Shown here piece after piece: positions 45,658-56,974 of a DNA stretch of 64,000 nt. Below the pieces are notes generated by a model. It saw nothing but the letters and a program-made list of their open reading frames with translations. It had not been told where the DNA came from and made no database searches. The DNA is from Mesorhizobium sp. AR10 (lineage in GTDB: Bacteria > Pseudomonadota > Alphaproteobacteria > Rhizobiales > Rhizobiaceae), in the NCBI RefSeq assembly GCF_024746795.1, contig NZ_CP080524.1, positions 3,388,001-3,452,000 on the forward strand, written 5' to 3'. The position numbers and the translations under genes are program-made. The first letter of the stretch is position 1, and each line of letters starts with the position of its first letter.

Positions 45658-46365
45658 ATGTCGCAGTTTTCGATACCCCATTTGATGTCCGACATGGATC
45701 AGTTCGAGAAGATGAACCAGGATTTGACCAGCATGATGCCGAAGGAGATGGCCAGCGCCGTCAATCTCCTGGCCCACCCTGTCGCGGGTGCGGCAGCGAT
45801 GTCGGCGCTCGGCATCGGGCTGGCCAATCACGCCTTTGGCGTCTGGATGGGCGCTCTCTCCGGCGCTGCCGAGGCTTCACAGTGGCTTTTCCAACCGATC
45901 GTCGACGATTTCGAGACACGGGCCGACCATTTTTCCGAGGCCACGAACAGCTCTTCCACCAAGGCGCGCGCAGCGACCAAAACCTTGATCGCCGAGGCGC
46001 AGACCTTTGCCCAGGATGTGACCGATATCGCCGCACGCACCGTGAGCGAGGCGCAGGACAAGCCGGGTTCGGACGCCGTTGCCGGCGCCGCATCCACCGG
46101 ATTGATGCCGGAGGATTTCAGGCAGCCCAAGGCCATGGACCGGCCCGCCAAACCATCAGACTTCAAGGCGATATCGGGCATTGGGCCGAAGCTGGAAAAG
46201 GTGCTGAACGGTCTCGGTATCTGGACATTCGCCCAGATCGCCGCGTGGACGCCGGAAGAGATCGCCTGGGTCGAGGATTACCTGTCGCTCAACGGCCGCA
46301 TCGGCCGCGACGAGTGGACCCGCCAGGCGGCGGCACTCGTTCTGGCTGCCAAAGCCAAGAGGTAG
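45658..46365 (+). CDS. nuo-operon protein with helical domain and HhH-like C-terminal module
   Basis: A 235-residue protein behind AGGAGACC. The N-terminal two thirds are amphipathic helices with Ala-, Ser- and Thr-rich stretches resembling phasin-type or coiled-coil proteins (SSTKARAATKTLIAEAQTFA), with a mildly hydrophobic stretch near residues 35-60. The C-terminal 70 residues (FKAISGIGPKLEKVLNGLGI, then ...LSLNGRIGRDEWTRQA) closely match the end of NuoE from the same operon. I do not know its function. Shared module and position between nuoF and nuoG suggest that it binds the NADH module or a common partner. Confidence 0.8.
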   Translation: MSQFSIPHLMSDMDQFEKMNQDLTSMMPKEMASAVNLLAHPVAGAAAMSALGIGLANHAFGVWMGALSGAAEASQWLFQPIVDDFETRADHFSEATNSSSTKARAATKTLIAEAQTFAQDVTDIAARTVSEAQDKPGSDAVAGAASTGLMPEDFRQPKAMDRPAKPSDFKAISGIGPKLEKVLNGLGIWTFAQIAAWTPEEIAWVEDYLSLNGRIGRDEWTRQAAALVLAAKAKR

Positions 46366-46394
46366 GGGACGTTTCGAGTTTCGATGACGTGAAC

Positions 46395-46508
46395 ATGAGC
46401 AACGTGAAGATAGAAAACGCTGAGGTCGCCGGCCTGATGATCAATGGCATCAGCCTTGGCGATCTGTTTCAGGCATATGAGACGGCGAAAACCGCCGGGG
46501 GCAATTGA
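46395..46508 (+). CDS. 37-residue small protein translationally coupled to nuoG
   Basis: An ATG at 46395 opens a 37-codon frame, [20 protein letters not shown] then [17 protein letters not shown]. Its TGA shares a base with the nuoG ATG (TGATG at 46506-46510). An in-frame GTG at 46389 would add two residues. It has no good GGAGG immediately before, but the position and stop/start fusion are typical of a real coupled gene. The peptide is hydrophilic with one amphipathic helix. No family known to me. Confidence 0.5.
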   Translation: MSNVKIENAEVAGLMINGISLGDLFQAYETAKTAGGN

Positions 46509-48589
46509 TGGCAAAGCTCAAGGTCGACGGGAAAGAGATCACTGTACCCGACCACTACACGCTGCTGCAGGCGGCGGAGGACGCCGGCGCGGAAGTGCCG
46601 CGCTTCTGCTTCCATGAGCGGCTGTCGATCGCCGGCAACTGCCGCATGTGCCTGATCGAGGTGAAGGGCGGGCCGCCCAAGCCGCAGGCATCTTGCGCCA
46701 TGGGCGTGCGCGACCTGCGCCCAGGTCCGAATGGCGAGCCGCCGGAAATCTTCACCAACACGCCGATGGTCAAGAAGGCCCGGGAAGGCGTGATGGAATT
46801 TCTGCTGATCAACCATCCGCTGGATTGCCCGATCTGCGACCAGGGCGGCGAATGCGACCTGCAGGACCAGGCGATGGCCTTCGGCGTCGATTCCTCGCGC
46901 TATCATGAGAACAAGCGCGCAGTCGAAGACAAATATATCGGGCCGCTGGTCAAGACGGTGATGAACCGCTGCATCCACTGCACGCGCTGCGTCCGCTTCA
47001 CCACGGAAGTTGCCGGTATTTCCGAGCTCGGCCTGATCGGCCGCGGCGAGGATGCCGAGATCACCACCTATCTCGAAAGCGCGATGACCTCGGAACTGCA
47101 GGGCAATGTCATCGACCTTTGCCCGGTCGGCGCGTTGACCTCCAAGCCCTTTGCCTTCCAGGCGCGGCCGTGGGAATTGACCAAGACCGAATCCATCGAC
47201 GTGATGGACGCCGTCGGCTCAGCGATCCGGGTCGACTCAAGGGGCCGCGAAGTGATGCGCATCCTGCCGCGCGTCAACGAGGCGGTGAACGAGGAGTGGA
47301 TTTCCGACAAGACCCGCTTCATCTGGGACGGGTTGCGCACGCAGCGCCTCGACCGCCCCTATGTGCGCCAGAACGGCAGGCTGGTGGCCGCAAGCTGGGC
47401 CGAGGCTTTTTCTGCGATCAAGGACGCGGTTTCCAGGGCTGCCCCTGAAAAGGTCGGCGCCATTGCCGGCGACCTTGCCGCGGTCGAGGAAATCTATGCG
47501 CTGAAGCTGTTGATGGCTGCGCTGGGCTCCGAGAATACCGACTGCCGTCAGGATGGCGCGGCGCTCGATCCATCGCTTGGCCGGGCGAGCTACATCTTTA
47601 ACCCGACCATCGAAGGCATCGAGCAGGCCGACGCGGTGCTGATCATCGGCGCCAATCCGCGCTTCGAGGCGTCGGTGCTCAACACCCGCATCCGCAAGCG
47701 CTGGCGCATCGGCAATCTGCCGGTCGGCGTCATCGGCGAAGTCGGCGATACACGCTACGACTATGAACAGCTCGGTGCCGGGCCGGAATCGCTGAAGGAT
47801 TTGGCCGATGGCAACGGCAAGTTCTTCCAGGTGCTGAAGAAGGCGACGCATCCGCTGATCATTGTCGGCCAGGGCGCACTGGCGCGCTCGGACGGCGCGG
47901 CCGTGCTTGGCCAGGCGGCGAAGCTTGCCTCTGCCGTAAACGCTGCAAGGGCCGACTGGAATGGCTTTGCCGTGTTGCACAATGCGGCAGGGCGCGTCGG
48001 CGGCCTCGACCTCGGCTTCGTGCCGGGCGCGGGCGGCAAGAACGTCGCCGGCATGCTGGGCGAGATGGACGTGCTGTTCCTGCTGGGCGCCGACGAGATC
48101 GACATGGCCAAGACCGGCGGTGCGTTCGTCGTCTATGTCGGCACGCATGGCGACCAGGGCGCGCACCGCGCCAACGTCATTCTGCCGGGTGCTGCCTACA
48201 CTGAAAAGTCCGGCACCTATGTCAACACCGAAGGCCGCGTGCAGCAGACCAACCGCGCCGGCTTCGCGCCGGGCGATGCCCGTGAAGACTGGGCGATTCT
48301 CAGGGCGCTGTCGGACGTGCTGGGCAAGAAGCTGCCGTTCGATTCGCTTCCGCAGCTGCGCGCCAAGCTCTATGCCGACTATCCGCATCTTGCCCGCATC
48401 GACCAGGTCGCGGCCGGAAACGCGGACGACATCGCCAAGGTGGCGAAGGTCGGCGGGCGGCTGAACAAGGGCACGTTCACCTCGCCGGTCAAGGATTTCT
48501 ACCTGACCAACCCGATCGCGCGGGCCTCTGCCGTCATGGCGGAATGCTCGGCGCTGGCGAAAAACGGCTTCAGGCAGGCGGCGGAGTAG
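46508..48589 (+). CDS. nuoG: NADH-quinone oxidoreductase subunit G
   Basis: The 75-kDa Fe-S subunit of the peripheral arm. The 693 residues begin with a ferredoxin-like [2Fe-2S] domain (ligands C34, C45, C48 and C63), followed by the His-coordinated cluster region with [14 protein letters not shown] and [11 protein letters not shown] molybdopterin-oxidoreductase-like domain without cofactor makes up the rest. Its length is the short alphaproteobacterial/mitochondrial type (E. coli has about 908). ATG at 46508; a TTG one codon earlier is less likely. Confidence 0.97.
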   Translation: MAKLKVDGKEITVPDHYTLLQAAEDAGAEVPRFCFHERLSIAGNCRMCLIEVKGGPPKPQASCAMGVRDLRPGPNGEPPEIFTNTPMVKKAREGVMEFLLINHPLDCPICDQGGECDLQDQAMAFGVDSSRYHENKRAVEDKYIGPLVKTVMNRCIHCTRCVRFTTEVAGISELGLIGRGEDAEITTYLESAMTSELQGNVIDLCPVGALTSKPFAFQARPWELTKTESIDVMDAVGSAIRVDSRGREVMRILPRVNEAVNEEWISDKTRFIWDGLRTQRLDRPYVRQNGRLVAASWAEAFSAIKDAVSRAAPEKVGAIAGDLAAVEEIYALKLLMAALGSENTDCRQDGAALDPSLGRASYIFNPTIEGIEQADAVLIIGANPRFEASVLNTRIRKRWRIGNLPVGVIGEVGDTRYDYEQLGAGPESLKDLADGNGKFFQVLKKATHPLIIVGQGALARSDGAAVLGQAAKLASAVNAARADWNGFAVLHNAAGRVGGLDLGFVPGAGGKNVAGMLGEMDVLFLLGADEIDMAKTGGAFVVYVGTHGDQGAHRANVILPGAAYTEKSGTYVNTEGRVQQTNRAGFAPGDAREDWAILRALSDVLGKKLPFDSLPQLRAKLYADYPHLARIDQVAAGNADDIAKVAKVGGRLNKGTFTSPVKDFYLTNPIARASAVMAECSALAKNGFRQAAE

Positions 48590-48591
48590 AC

Positions 48592-49635
48592 ATGGACACC
48601 TTCTTCTCCTTCTACGTGCTGCCGGCGCTGATCATCCTTCTGAAATCGGTCGTGCTGATCGTCGTGCTGCTGATTGCGGTCGCCTATCTGCTTTATGCCG
48701 ACCGCAAGATCTGGGCGGCGGTGCAACTGCGCCGCGGCCCGAACGTCGTTGGCCCCTGGGGTACACTGCAGGCTTTCGCCGATCTGTTGAAATTCGTCTT
48801 CAAGGAGCCGGTGATCCCGTCCGGCGCCAACAAGGGCGTGTTCCTGCTGGCGCCGCTGGTGTCGGCGGTGCTGGCGATCTCGGCCTGGGCGGTGATCCCG
48901 GTCAACCAGGGCTGGGCCATTGCCAACGTCAATGTCGGCATCCTCTACGTCTTCGCCATATCCTCGCTCGAGGTCTATGGCGTGATCATGGGCGGCTGGG
49001 CGTCCAATTCGAAATATCCGTTCCTCGGCGCGCTGCGCTCGGCCGCGCAGATGGTGTCCTACGAAGTCTCGATCGGTTTCGTCATCGTCACCGTGCTGCT
49101 CTGCGTCGGATCGCTCAACCTGACTGATATCGTGCTGTCGCAACAAGATGGGCTCGGCACACGGCTTGGGCTGCCCAACACCTTCCTCGACTGGCACTGG
49201 CTGTCGCTGTTTCCGATGTTCGTCATCTTCTTCATTTCGGCGCTGGCCGAGACCAACCGGCCGCCGTTTGACCTTGTCGAGGCCGAATCGGAGCTGGTTG
49301 CCGGCCACATGGTCGAATATTCGTCGACGCCGTTCCTGCTGTTCTTCCTCGGCGAATATGTCGCCGTGGTGCTGATGTGCGCGCTGGCCACCATCCTGTT
49401 CCTCGGCGGCTGGCTGCCGCCCTTCGACTTCGCGCCCTTCACCTGGGTGCCCGGACTGATCTGGTTCGTGCTCAAGGTCTGCATGGTGTTCTTCATGTTC
49501 TCCATGGTGAAGGCCTTCGTGCCGCGCTATCGCTACGACCAGCTGATGCGGCTTGGCTGGAAAGTGTTCCTGCCGATCTCGCTGGCGATGGTGGTGATCG
49601 TCGCCGCCTTCCTCAAGATCACGGGGTTTGCGTGA
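48592..49635 (+). CDS. nuoH: NADH-quinone oxidoreductase subunit H
   Basis: The ND1-type membrane subunit that links the peripheral and membrane arms and helps form the quinone channel. The 347 residues have about eight membrane helices. The family signatures are [40 protein letters not shown], and [20 protein letters not shown] with its acidic residues facing the quinone cavity. The ATG at 48592 lies 2 bp after the nuoG stop. Confidence 0.98.
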   Translation: MDTFFSFYVLPALIILLKSVVLIVVLLIAVAYLLYADRKIWAAVQLRRGPNVVGPWGTLQAFADLLKFVFKEPVIPSGANKGVFLLAPLVSAVLAISAWAVIPVNQGWAIANVNVGILYVFAISSLEVYGVIMGGWASNSKYPFLGALRSAAQMVSYEVSIGFVIVTVLLCVGSLNLTDIVLSQQDGLGTRLGLPNTFLDWHWLSLFPMFVIFFISALAETNRPPFDLVEAESELVAGHMVEYSSTPFLLFFLGEYVAVVLMCALATILFLGGWLPPFDFAPFTWVPGLIWFVLKVCMVFFMFSMVKAFVPRYRYDQLMRLGWKVFLPISLAMVVIVAAFLKITGFA

Positions 49636-50126
49636 TGTCCGCTCTTTCCCAGGCCGCAAAATCACTGCTCTTGCAAGATTTCGTCAGCGCCTTCTTCCTG
49701 TCGATGCGTCAGTTCTTCGCGCCGAAGGAGACGATCAACTATCCGCACGAGAAGGGGCCGGTGAGCCCGCGCTTCCGCGGCGAGCATGCGCTGCGCCGCT
49801 ATCCCAACGGCGAGGAACGCTGCATCGCCTGCAAGCTATGCGAGGCGATCTGTCCGGCGCAGGCCATCACCATCGAGGCCGGCCCACGCCGCAATGACGG
49901 CACGCGCCGCACCGTGCGCTACGACATCGACATGGTGAAGTGCATCTATTGCGGCTTCTGCCAGGAAGCCTGCCCGGTCGACGCGATCGTCGAGGGGCCG
50001 AATTTCGAATTCGCGACGGAGACGCGCGAGGAGCTTTACTACGACAAGGATAGGCTGCTGGCGAACGGCGACCGGTGGGAGCGCGAACTGGCGCGCAACA
50101 TCTCGCTGGACTCGCCGTACCGCTGA
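49635..50126 (+). CDS. nuoI: NADH-quinone oxidoreductase subunit I
   Basis: The ferredoxin-like subunit with two [4Fe-4S] clusters (N6a and N6b). The 163 residues have the two ligand sets [12 protein letters not shown] (C63, C66, C69, C73) and [16 protein letters not shown]. The start overlaps the nuoH stop (TGATG). A long N-terminal open frame before 49635 lies antiphase in nuoH and is excluded. Confidence 0.98.
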   Translation: MSALSQAAKSLLLQDFVSAFFLSMRQFFAPKETINYPHEKGPVSPRFRGEHALRRYPNGEERCIACKLCEAICPAQAITIEAGPRRNDGTRRTVRYDIDMVKCIYCGFCQEACPVDAIVEGPNFEFATETREELYYDKDRLLANGDRWERELARNISLDSPYR

Positions 50127-50253
50127 CATTTGACGCATGGACGGGGCGAGGGGCCTCGTCTATGGACAACGCGGCTTCGGCACCGGAGGCGGGACGAAGC
50201 CAGAGAGAACGGACAGGACGAAAGTCTGATCCGAAAGGAACCCGGGGGAACCC

Positions 50254-50874
50254 ATGCTGAGTGGACTAGAGGCGGCCTTTTTCTACCTCTTCGCCTTTGT
50301 CGCGGTGGCGTCGGCGTTCATGGTCATTTCGTCGCGCAACCCCGTGCATTCGGTGCTGTTCCTGATCCTGACCTTCTTCAACGCCGCCGGCCTGTTCATG
50401 CTGACCGGCGCCGAGTTCCTGGCGATGATCCTGCTCGTCGTCTATGTCGGCGCGGTGATGGTGCTGTTCCTGTTCGTCGTCATGATGCTTGACGTCGACT
50501 TCGCCGAGATGAAGGAAGGCGCGCTGCAATACGCCCCGATTGGCGCGCTGGTCGGGCTGATCCTGGCGGCGGAGCTGATCGTCGTGCTTGGTGGCTATAC
50601 ATTCGCGCCGCAACTGGCCGCGACCGTTTCGAAGCCCATCCCCGACCTTGCGACGCGTTCGAACACGGCGGCGCTCGGCGATATCCTCTATACGGACTAC
50701 CTCTACTACTTCCAGATTTCGGGCCTGGTGCTGCTGGTCGCCATGATCGGCGCCATCGTACTGACGTTGCGCCACAAGCCGGGCGTCAAGCGGCAGTCAA
50801 TCGCAGCCCAGGTCGGCCGCACGCCGGCGACGGGAATGGAAATCCGCAAGGTCAAAACGGGCGAGGGACTCTGA
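50254..50874 (+). CDS. nuoJ: NADH-quinone oxidoreductase subunit J
   Basis: ND6-type membrane subunit with five helices. The 206 residues include [20 protein letters not shown] and [17 protein letters not shown], the conserved pi-bulge helix of this subunit. It follows GGGGGAACCC. The 127 bp between nuoI and nuoJ is the largest gap in the later part of the operon, and I see no gene in it. Confidence 0.97.
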   Translation: MLSGLEAAFFYLFAFVAVASAFMVISSRNPVHSVLFLILTFFNAAGLFMLTGAEFLAMILLVVYVGAVMVLFLFVVMMLDVDFAEMKEGALQYAPIGALVGLILAAELIVVLGGYTFAPQLAATVSKPIPDLATRSNTAALGDILYTDYLYYFQISGLVLLVAMIGAIVLTLRHKPGVKRQSIAAQVGRTPATGMEIRKVKTGEGL

Positions 50875-50875
50875 G

Positions 50876-51184
50876 ATGGTCGTCGGCATCGCACATTATC
50901 TGACCGTCTCGGCGATCCTGTTCACGCTCGGCGTGTTCGGCATCTTCCTCAACCGCAGGAACATCATCGTCATCCTGATGTCGATCGAGCTGATCCTGCT
51001 TGCCGTCAACATCAATTTCGTCGCCTTCTCGGCGGCACTTGGCGACCTCGTCGGCCAGGTGTTTGCGCTGTTCGTGCTGACGGTGGCGGCGGCTGAGGCG
51101 GCAATAGGTCTTGCCATTCTCGTCGTCTTCTTCCGCAACCGCGGCTCGATCGCGGTCGAAGACGTGAACATGATGAAGGGTTGA
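50876..51184 (+). CDS. nuoK: NADH-quinone oxidoreductase subunit K
   Basis: ND4L-type membrane subunit. The 102 residues form three helices with the membrane glutamates needed for proton translocation in [18 protein letters not shown] and [13 protein letters not shown]. It starts 1 bp after the nuoJ stop. Confidence 0.98.
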   Translation: MVVGIAHYLTVSAILFTLGVFGIFLNRRNIIVILMSIELILLAVNINFVAFSAALGDLVGQVFALFVLTVAAAEAAIGLAILVVFFRNRGSIAVEDVNMMKG

Positions 51185-51195
51185 CGGGAACCACC

Positions 51196-53169
51196 ATGTA
51201 CCAGGCCATCGTCTTCCTTCCTCTGCTCGGCTTCCTGATCGTCGGCCTGTTCGGCACGTCGCTCGGCGCCAAGGCGTCCGAATACATAACCTCCGGCTTC
51301 CTGGTCATCGCAGCCGTGCTGTCGTGGGTCGCCTTCTTCTCCGTCGGCTTCGGCGAGGGCGAGGTGTTCACCGTGCCGGTGATGCGCTGGATCCAGTCGG
51401 GCGGGCTTGAAGCGTCGTGGGCGCTCAGGATCGACACGCTGACGGTGGTGATGCTGGTGGTCGTCAACACGGTGTCGGCGTTGGTCCACATCTACTCGAT
51501 CGGCTACATGCACCACGACCCGAACCGGCCGCGCTTCTTTGCCTATCTGTCGCTGTTCACCTTCGCCATGCTGATGCTGGTGACGGCCGACAACCTGGTG
51601 CAGATGTTCTTCGGCTGGGAAGGCGTCGGTCTGGCGTCCTATCTCCTGATCGGCTTCTGGTACAAGAAGCCGTCGGCGAATGCCGCCGCGATCAAGGCTT
51701 TCGTCGTCAACCGTGTCGGCGATTTCGGCTTCGCGCTCGGCATCTTCGGCGTGTTCGTGCTGTTCGGCTCGGTCAATCTCGGCACCATCTTCGCCAACGC
51801 GGCGACGTTCATCCCGGCCGAAGGGGCGCCGCACGGTGCGACCGTGCTGACCTTCCTCGGCTATGCGCTGGACAAGCAGTCGGCGATGACCGCCGTCTGT
51901 CTCTTGCTGTTCATGGGCGCCATGGGCAAGTCGGCGCAGGTACCGCTGCACACCTGGCTGCCGGACGCCATGGAAGGCCCGACGCCGGTTTCCGCACTGA
52001 TCCATGCCGCCACCATGGTGACGGCCGGCGTATTCATGCTGGCGCGGCTGTCGCCGCTGTTCGAACTGTCGCATTCGGCGCTCACGGTGGTCACCTTCAT
52101 CGGCGCCTTCACCGCCTTCTTCGCGGCGACCGTGGGCCTCGTCCAGAACGACATCAAGCGCGTCATCGCCTATTCGACCTGCTCGCAGCTCGGCTACATG
52201 TTCGTGGCGCTCGGCGTCGGCGCCTATGGCGCGGCGATCTTCCATCTGTTCACGCATGCCTTCTTCAAGGCGCTGCTGTTCCTAGGCTCCGGCTCGGTCA
52301 TCCACGCCGTCTCCGACGAGCAGGACATGCGCAAGATGGGCGGCCTGCGGACGCTCATTCCGAAGACCTACTGGATGATGGTGATCGGCACGCTGGCGCT
52401 GACCGGCGTCGGCATTCCGGTGACAGTCATCGGTACCGCCGGCTTCTTCTCCAAGGACGCGATCATCGAAAGCGCCTTTGCCGGACACAATTCGGTCGCC
52501 GGTCTCGCCTTCATCCTTCTGGTCATCGCCGCCTGTTTCACCAGCTTCTATTCCTGGCGGCTGATCTTCATGACCTTCCACGGCGAGCCACGGGCGAGCC
52601 ACGAGGTCATGCACCATGTCCATGAATCGCCGCCGGTGATGCTGGTGCCGCTGTTCATCCTGGCTGCGGGCGCGCTGTTTGCCGGCGTGATCTTCCATGG
52701 CGCCTTCATCGGCGAAGGCTATGCCGAATTCTGGAAGGCATCGCTGTTCACGCTGCCGGAAAACCACATCTTGCACGACATCCACGAATTGCCGCTGTGG
52801 GTGGAACTGGCGCCGTTCATCGCCATGCTGATCGGCTTTGCGATTGCCTGGAAATTTTACATCCGCTCGCCGGAATTGCCCCGGAGCGTCGCCGCCAACC
52901 ATCGCTTGCTCTACGCCTTCCTGCTCAACAAGTGGTATTTCGACGAGCTCTACGACGTCCTGTTCGTGCGGCCGGCAAAACGCCTCGGCCATTTCTTGTG
53001 GAAGACAGGTGACGGCACCGTCATCGACGGTCTCGGGCCGGACGGCGTTTCGGCGCGCGTCGTCGATGTCACCAACCGTGTCGTCAAGCTGCAGACCGGC
53101 TACCTCTATCACTATGCCTTCGCCATGCTGATCGGCGTTGCCGCACTCGTCACCTGGATGATGCTCTGA
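51196..53169 (+). CDS. nuoL: NADH-quinone oxidoreductase subunit L
   Basis: The distal antiporter-like subunit (ND5 type) with the long lateral helix. The 657 residues have at least 14 membrane helices, and the proton-channel residues lie in [20 protein letters not shown] and [20 protein letters not shown]. The C-terminal part carries the lateral helix and anchor. The ATG at 51196 is preferred over an in-frame start at 51181, which overlaps the nuoK stop and adds no conserved residues. The stop overlaps the nuoM start. Confidence 0.98.
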   Translation: MYQAIVFLPLLGFLIVGLFGTSLGAKASEYITSGFLVIAAVLSWVAFFSVGFGEGEVFTVPVMRWIQSGGLEASWALRIDTLTVVMLVVVNTVSALVHIYSIGYMHHDPNRPRFFAYLSLFTFAMLMLVTADNLVQMFFGWEGVGLASYLLIGFWYKKPSANAAAIKAFVVNRVGDFGFALGIFGVFVLFGSVNLGTIFANAATFIPAEGAPHGATVLTFLGYALDKQSAMTAVCLLLFMGAMGKSAQVPLHTWLPDAMEGPTPVSALIHAATMVTAGVFMLARLSPLFELSHSALTVVTFIGAFTAFFAATVGLVQNDIKRVIAYSTCSQLGYMFVALGVGAYGAAIFHLFTHAFFKALLFLGSGSVIHAVSDEQDMRKMGGLRTLIPKTYWMMVIGTLALTGVGIPVTVIGTAGFFSKDAIIESAFAGHNSVAGLAFILLVIAACFTSFYSWRLIFMTFHGEPRASHEVMHHVHESPPVMLVPLFILAAGALFAGVIFHGAFIGEGYAEFWKASLFTLPENHILHDIHELPLWVELAPFIAMLIGFAIAWKFYIRSPELPRSVAANHRLLYAFLLNKWYFDELYDVLFVRPAKRLGHFLWKTGDGTVIDGLGPDGVSARVVDVTNRVVKLQTGYLYHYAFAMLIGVAALVTWMML

Positions 53170-54674
53170 TGACCGCCTGGCCAATCCTCTCGCTGGTCAC
53201 CTTCCTGCCGCTGGTTGGTGTGCTGCTCATCCTGCTGATCAACGACGACGGCGAGAATGCGCGCCGCAACATCCGCGCCATCGCGCTGCTGACGACGACG
53301 TTCACCTTCGTGATCTCGCTGTTCATCTGGACCGGCTTCGACAATTCGCAGGCCGGCTTCCAGTTCGTCGAGAAGTTCGCCTGGCTGGACTCAGGCATCT
53401 CCTATCATATGGGCGTCGACGGCATTTCGATGCTGTTCGTCATCCTGACCACCTTCCTGATGCCGCTCTGCATCCTGGCGAGCTGGGAATCGATCGAGAA
53501 GCGGGTCAAGGCCTATATGATCGCCTTCCTGCTGCTCGAAACGCTGATGATCGGCGTGTTCTGTGCGCTCGACATCGTGCTGTTCTACGTCTTCTTCGAA
53601 GCCGGCCTGATCCCGATGTTCATCATCATCGGCGTGTGGGGCGGCAAGCGGCGCGTCTACGCCTCCTTCAAGTTCTTCCTCTACACGCTGGCCGGTTCGG
53701 TGCTGATGCTGCTCGCCATCATGGCGATGTTCTTCCAGTCCGGCACCACCGACATCCCGACGCTTTTGACGCACAACTTCCCGGCCAACATGCAGACCTG
53801 GCTATGGCTGGCCTTCTTCGCCTCCTTCGCGGTGAAGATGCCGATGTGGCCGGTGCACACCTGGCTGCCGGACGCGCACGTCGAGGCGCCGACGGCCGGT
53901 TCGGTGATCCTGGCCGCCATCCTGCTCAAGATGGGCGGATACGGCTTCCTGCGTTTTTCGCTACCGATGTTTCCGCTCGCCTCGGAAATGTTCGCGCCGC
54001 TGGTCTTCGCGCTGTCCGTCATCGCCATCATCTACACCTCGCTGGTGGCGCTGATGCAAGAGGACATGAAGAAGCTGATCGCCTATTCGTCGGTCGCCCA
54101 TATGGGCTTCGTCACCATGGGCATCTTCGCGATGAACCAGGAAGGCGTGCAGGGCGCGATCTTCCAGATGCTCAGCCACGGCCTCGTCTCCGGCGCGCTG
54201 TTCCTCTGCGTCGGCGTCATCTACGACCGCATGCACACGCGCGAGATCGACGCCTATGGCGGGCTGGTCAACAACATGCCGAAATACGCCACCGTGTTCC
54301 TGATCTTCACCATGGCCAATGTCGGCCTGCCCGGCACCAGCGGCTTCGTCGGCGAATTCCTGACCCTGCTCGGCGTGTTCCGGGTCAACACCTGGGTGGC
54401 GTTCTTCGCCGCCACCGGCGTCGTCCTGTCGGCCGCCTATGCACTGTGGCTCTATCGCCGGGTGATCTTCGGGGCGCTGACCAAGGAAAGCCTGAAGGGC
54501 CTGCTTGACCTGTCGACGCGCGAGAAGGTGATCATCTACCCGCTGGTCGTGCTGGTCATCTTCTTCGGCGTCTACCCGGCGCCGGTCTTCGACGCGACGG
54601 CCGAATCGGTCAAGTCGCTCGTCACCAATGTTACCGCATCCATCGGCACCGCGCAGACCGCGGCGGCGAACTGA
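53169..54674 (+). CDS. nuoM: NADH-quinone oxidoreductase subunit M
   Basis: Antiporter-like membrane subunit (ND4 type). The 501 residues include [20 protein letters not shown] with the conserved membrane glutamate, [20 protein letters not shown], and [15 protein letters not shown]. The ATG shares a base with the nuoL stop (TGATG). Confidence 0.98.
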   Translation: MTAWPILSLVTFLPLVGVLLILLINDDGENARRNIRAIALLTTTFTFVISLFIWTGFDNSQAGFQFVEKFAWLDSGISYHMGVDGISMLFVILTTFLMPLCILASWESIEKRVKAYMIAFLLLETLMIGVFCALDIVLFYVFFEAGLIPMFIIIGVWGGKRRVYASFKFFLYTLAGSVLMLLAIMAMFFQSGTTDIPTLLTHNFPANMQTWLWLAFFASFAVKMPMWPVHTWLPDAHVEAPTAGSVILAAILLKMGGYGFLRFSLPMFPLASEMFAPLVFALSVIAIIYTSLVALMQEDMKKLIAYSSVAHMGFVTMGIFAMNQEGVQGAIFQMLSHGLVSGALFLCVGVIYDRMHTREIDAYGGLVNNMPKYATVFLIFTMANVGLPGTSGFVGEFLTLLGVFRVNTWVAFFAATGVVLSAAYALWLYRRVIFGALTKESLKGLLDLSTREKVIIYPLVVLVIFFGVYPAPVFDATAESVKSLVTNVTASIGTAQTAAAN

Positions 54675-54692
54675 CCAGGGGTTTTGCGAACC

Positions 54693-56129
54693 ATGACGCC
54701 GGACCTTCTCTCCAGCCTGTCGCTCTCGACGCCAGAGCTGATCCTCGCCATCGGCGCCCTGGCGCTGCTGATGGTGGGCGCTTATTCGCGCACAAATAAC
54801 ACCACCACGGTGACCGGTCTTGCCGTTGTCATCCTGATGGTCGCCGGCGCCTGGATGATCTTCTCCAGCGGTCAGGGCAGTGCCTATGGCAACGCCTTTG
54901 TCCAGGATTCCTTCGCCCGCTTCATGAAGATACTGGCGCTGATCGGCTCGGCGGTGACGCTGGTCATGTCCATGCGCTTCGCCAAGGCGGAGCATTTCGA
55001 CAAGTTCGAGTATCCGGTGCTGATCCTGCTGTGCACGCTCGGCATGATGCTGATGATCTCGGCCAACGGCATGATCGGGCTCTATCTCGGCCTCGAACTG
55101 CAATCGCTGGCGATCTACGTGCTGGCGGCGATAAACCGCGATAATCTGCGCTCGACCGAGGCCGGCCTGAAGTATTTCGTCCTCGGCGCGCTGTCGTCGG
55201 GCATGCTGCTCTACGGCATCAGCCTCGTCTATGGCTACACCGGCAACACCGGCTTCCAGGAGATCGCCGCCGCACTCGGCAGCGGCGAACGGCAGCTTGG
55301 CCTCGTCTTCGGGCTGGTCTTCGTACTGGCCGGCCTCGCCTTCAAGATCTCGGCGGTGCCGTTCCACATGTGGACGCCCGACGTCTATGAGGGCGCACCG
55401 ACGCCGGTGACGGCCTTCCTGGCGGCTGCGCCGAAAATGGCCGCGATGGCGCTGATGGTGCGCGTCACCATGGGCGCGTTCAAGCCGATCGCCGCCGACT
55501 GGCAGCAGATCATCGTGTTCATCTCGATCGCCTCGATGGCGCTCGGCGCCTTCGCGGCCATCGGCCAGACCAACATCAAGCGGCTGATGGCCTATTCGTC
55601 GATTGGCCATATGGGCTATGCGCTGGTCGGCCTTGCCGCCAACAGCCAGGCTGGCGTGCGCGGCGTCGCCATCTACATGCTGATCTATCTGGTGATGACG
55701 CTTGGCACCTTCGCCTTCATCCTCGCCATGCGGCGCAAGGAGGGCAATGTCGAGCAGATCAGCGATCTCGCCGGCCTGTCTTCGACCAATCCGGTCATGG
55801 CGACGATCCTCACCATCCTGATGTTCTCTCTGGCTGGCATTCCGCCGCTCGCCGGTTTCTGGGGGAAGTGGTACGTGTTCCTCGCCGCCATCAACGCCAA
55901 CCTCTACGCACTGGCGATCATCGGCGTGCTGGCCTCGGTGGTGGGCGCCTACTACTATCTGCGTATCATCAAGATCATGTGGTTCGACGAACCGGTCGGC
56001 GGCTTCGTGCCGATGGCGACCGAATTGCGTGTCGTGCTCGGCGTCTGTGGCGCCTTCGTGCTGTTCTATGTGCTGATCGGCGGGCCGATCGGCACCTATG
56101 CCGAAGCCGCAGCCAAGACCTTCTTCTGA
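54693..56129 (+). CDS. nuoN: NADH-quinone oxidoreductase subunit N
   Basis: Antiporter-like membrane subunit (ND2 type) and the last complex I gene. The 478 residues have about 14 helices, with [40 protein letters not shown] and [18 protein letters not shown] as conserved blocks. The ATG at 54693 is chosen over an in-frame ATG three codons earlier because of spacing. The next gene, birA, starts 2 bp after its stop. Confidence 0.98.
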   Translation: MTPDLLSSLSLSTPELILAIGALALLMVGAYSRTNNTTTVTGLAVVILMVAGAWMIFSSGQGSAYGNAFVQDSFARFMKILALIGSAVTLVMSMRFAKAEHFDKFEYPVLILLCTLGMMLMISANGMIGLYLGLELQSLAIYVLAAINRDNLRSTEAGLKYFVLGALSSGMLLYGISLVYGYTGNTGFQEIAAALGSGERQLGLVFGLVFVLAGLAFKISAVPFHMWTPDVYEGAPTPVTAFLAAAPKMAAMALMVRVTMGAFKPIAADWQQIIVFISIASMALGAFAAIGQTNIKRLMAYSSIGHMGYALVGLAANSQAGVRGVAIYMLIYLVMTLGTFAFILAMRRKEGNVEQISDLAGLSSTNPVMATILTILMFSLAGIPPLAGFWGKWYVFLAAINANLYALAIIGVLASVVGAYYYLRIIKIMWFDEPVGGFVPMATELRVVLGVCGAFVLFYVLIGGPIGTYAEAAAKTFF

Positions 56130-56131
56130 CG

Positions 56132-56953
56132 GTGACGTTCAGGCTGGCTCCAACCGCTGAGTCGGAAGGGTTCCGGCTCGAGGCACATGACAGTGTCGGC
56201 TCCACCAATGCGCTGGCATTGGAGCACGCGCGGGCGGGCGACCCGGGCAAATTGTGGGTCGTTTCAAAGAAGCAGGAAAGCGGGCGCGGCCGTCGTGGCC
56301 GGGTCTGGGCGACGCCTGAGGGTAACCTGGCGGCGACGCTGCTTTTCATCACCACGGCCGAGCTTCGGCTTGCCGCGACGCTCGGCTTCGTTGCCGGACT
56401 GGCACTGGCCGACGCGCTCGACGCCGTTGTGCCGAACGGCAAGGTCGCCATAGGCCTCGACGGCGCAAGCCAAGGGAAAAACCGCTTCGAGCTGAAATGG
56501 CCGAACGATGTGCTGGCCTCCGGCGCCAAGCTTGCCGGCATCCTGCTGGAATCGGCGATACTCGAAGGCGGTCGTTTTGCGGTGGCCGTGGGCATCGGCG
56601 TCAATGTGGTGGCTTATCCCGCGGATTTGCCTTATCCGGCGACATCGCTGCAGGCGCTGGGTGCCGGATGCGATGCCGAGACGTTGTTCCTGGCGCTCTC
56701 GGATGCATGGAGCGAGAACTCCCGGCTGTGGAACGACGGGCGCGGATTGTCAGCCGTCAGGCGGCGTTGGCTGGCGCGGGCGGCAGGGCTTGGCGGGCAG
56801 GTTGCTGTCAGGATTGACGGTAACGTGGTGCGCGGTACCTTCGAGACCATTGACGAGGACTGCCGTTTCGTGATCCGCGACGATGAAGGTTCGGTTCTGA
56901 CGATCGCCGCCGGCGATGTGCATTTCGGCGCGGTTGCGTCTGCCGGGATATGA
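56132..56953 (+). CDS. birA: Biotin--[acetyl-CoA-carboxylase] ligase, monofunctional
   Basis: Activates biotin to biotinyl-AMP and attaches it to the carrier lysine of biotin enzymes. The 273 residues have the biotin/ATP loop ESGRGRRGRVWATPEGNL and the LKWPNDVLASGAKLAGIL block, plus a C-terminal SH3-like domain. There is no N-terminal DNA-binding domain, so it is not the bifunctional repressor type. The start is a GTG at 56132, 2 bp after nuoN, so it is read from the nuo transcript. The nuoN-birA-rnj order is common in Rhizobiales. Confidence 0.95.
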   Translation: MTFRLAPTAESEGFRLEAHDSVGSTNALALEHARAGDPGKLWVVSKKQESGRGRRGRVWATPEGNLAATLLFITTAELRLAATLGFVAGLALADALDAVVPNGKVAIGLDGASQGKNRFELKWPNDVLASGAKLAGILLESAILEGGRFAVAVGIGVNVVAYPADLPYPATSLQALGAGCDAETLFLALSDAWSENSRLWNDGRGLSAVRRRWLARAAGLGGQVAVRIDGNVVRGTFETIDEDCRFVIRDDEGSVLTIAAGDVHFGAVASAGI

Positions 56954-56974
56954 CCGGCCAGAAAGGGAAGACCA

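Noticed and set aside
50896..52257. A 453-codon open frame antisense to nuoK and nuoL
   Set aside because: It is rich in His, Arg, Asp and Glu as expected from the reverse strand of a GC-rich membrane gene, has no domain, and covers two certain complex I genes. Similar long antisense frames at 40859-42226, 44154-45695, 53961-55610 and 56750-58699 were rejected for the same reason.
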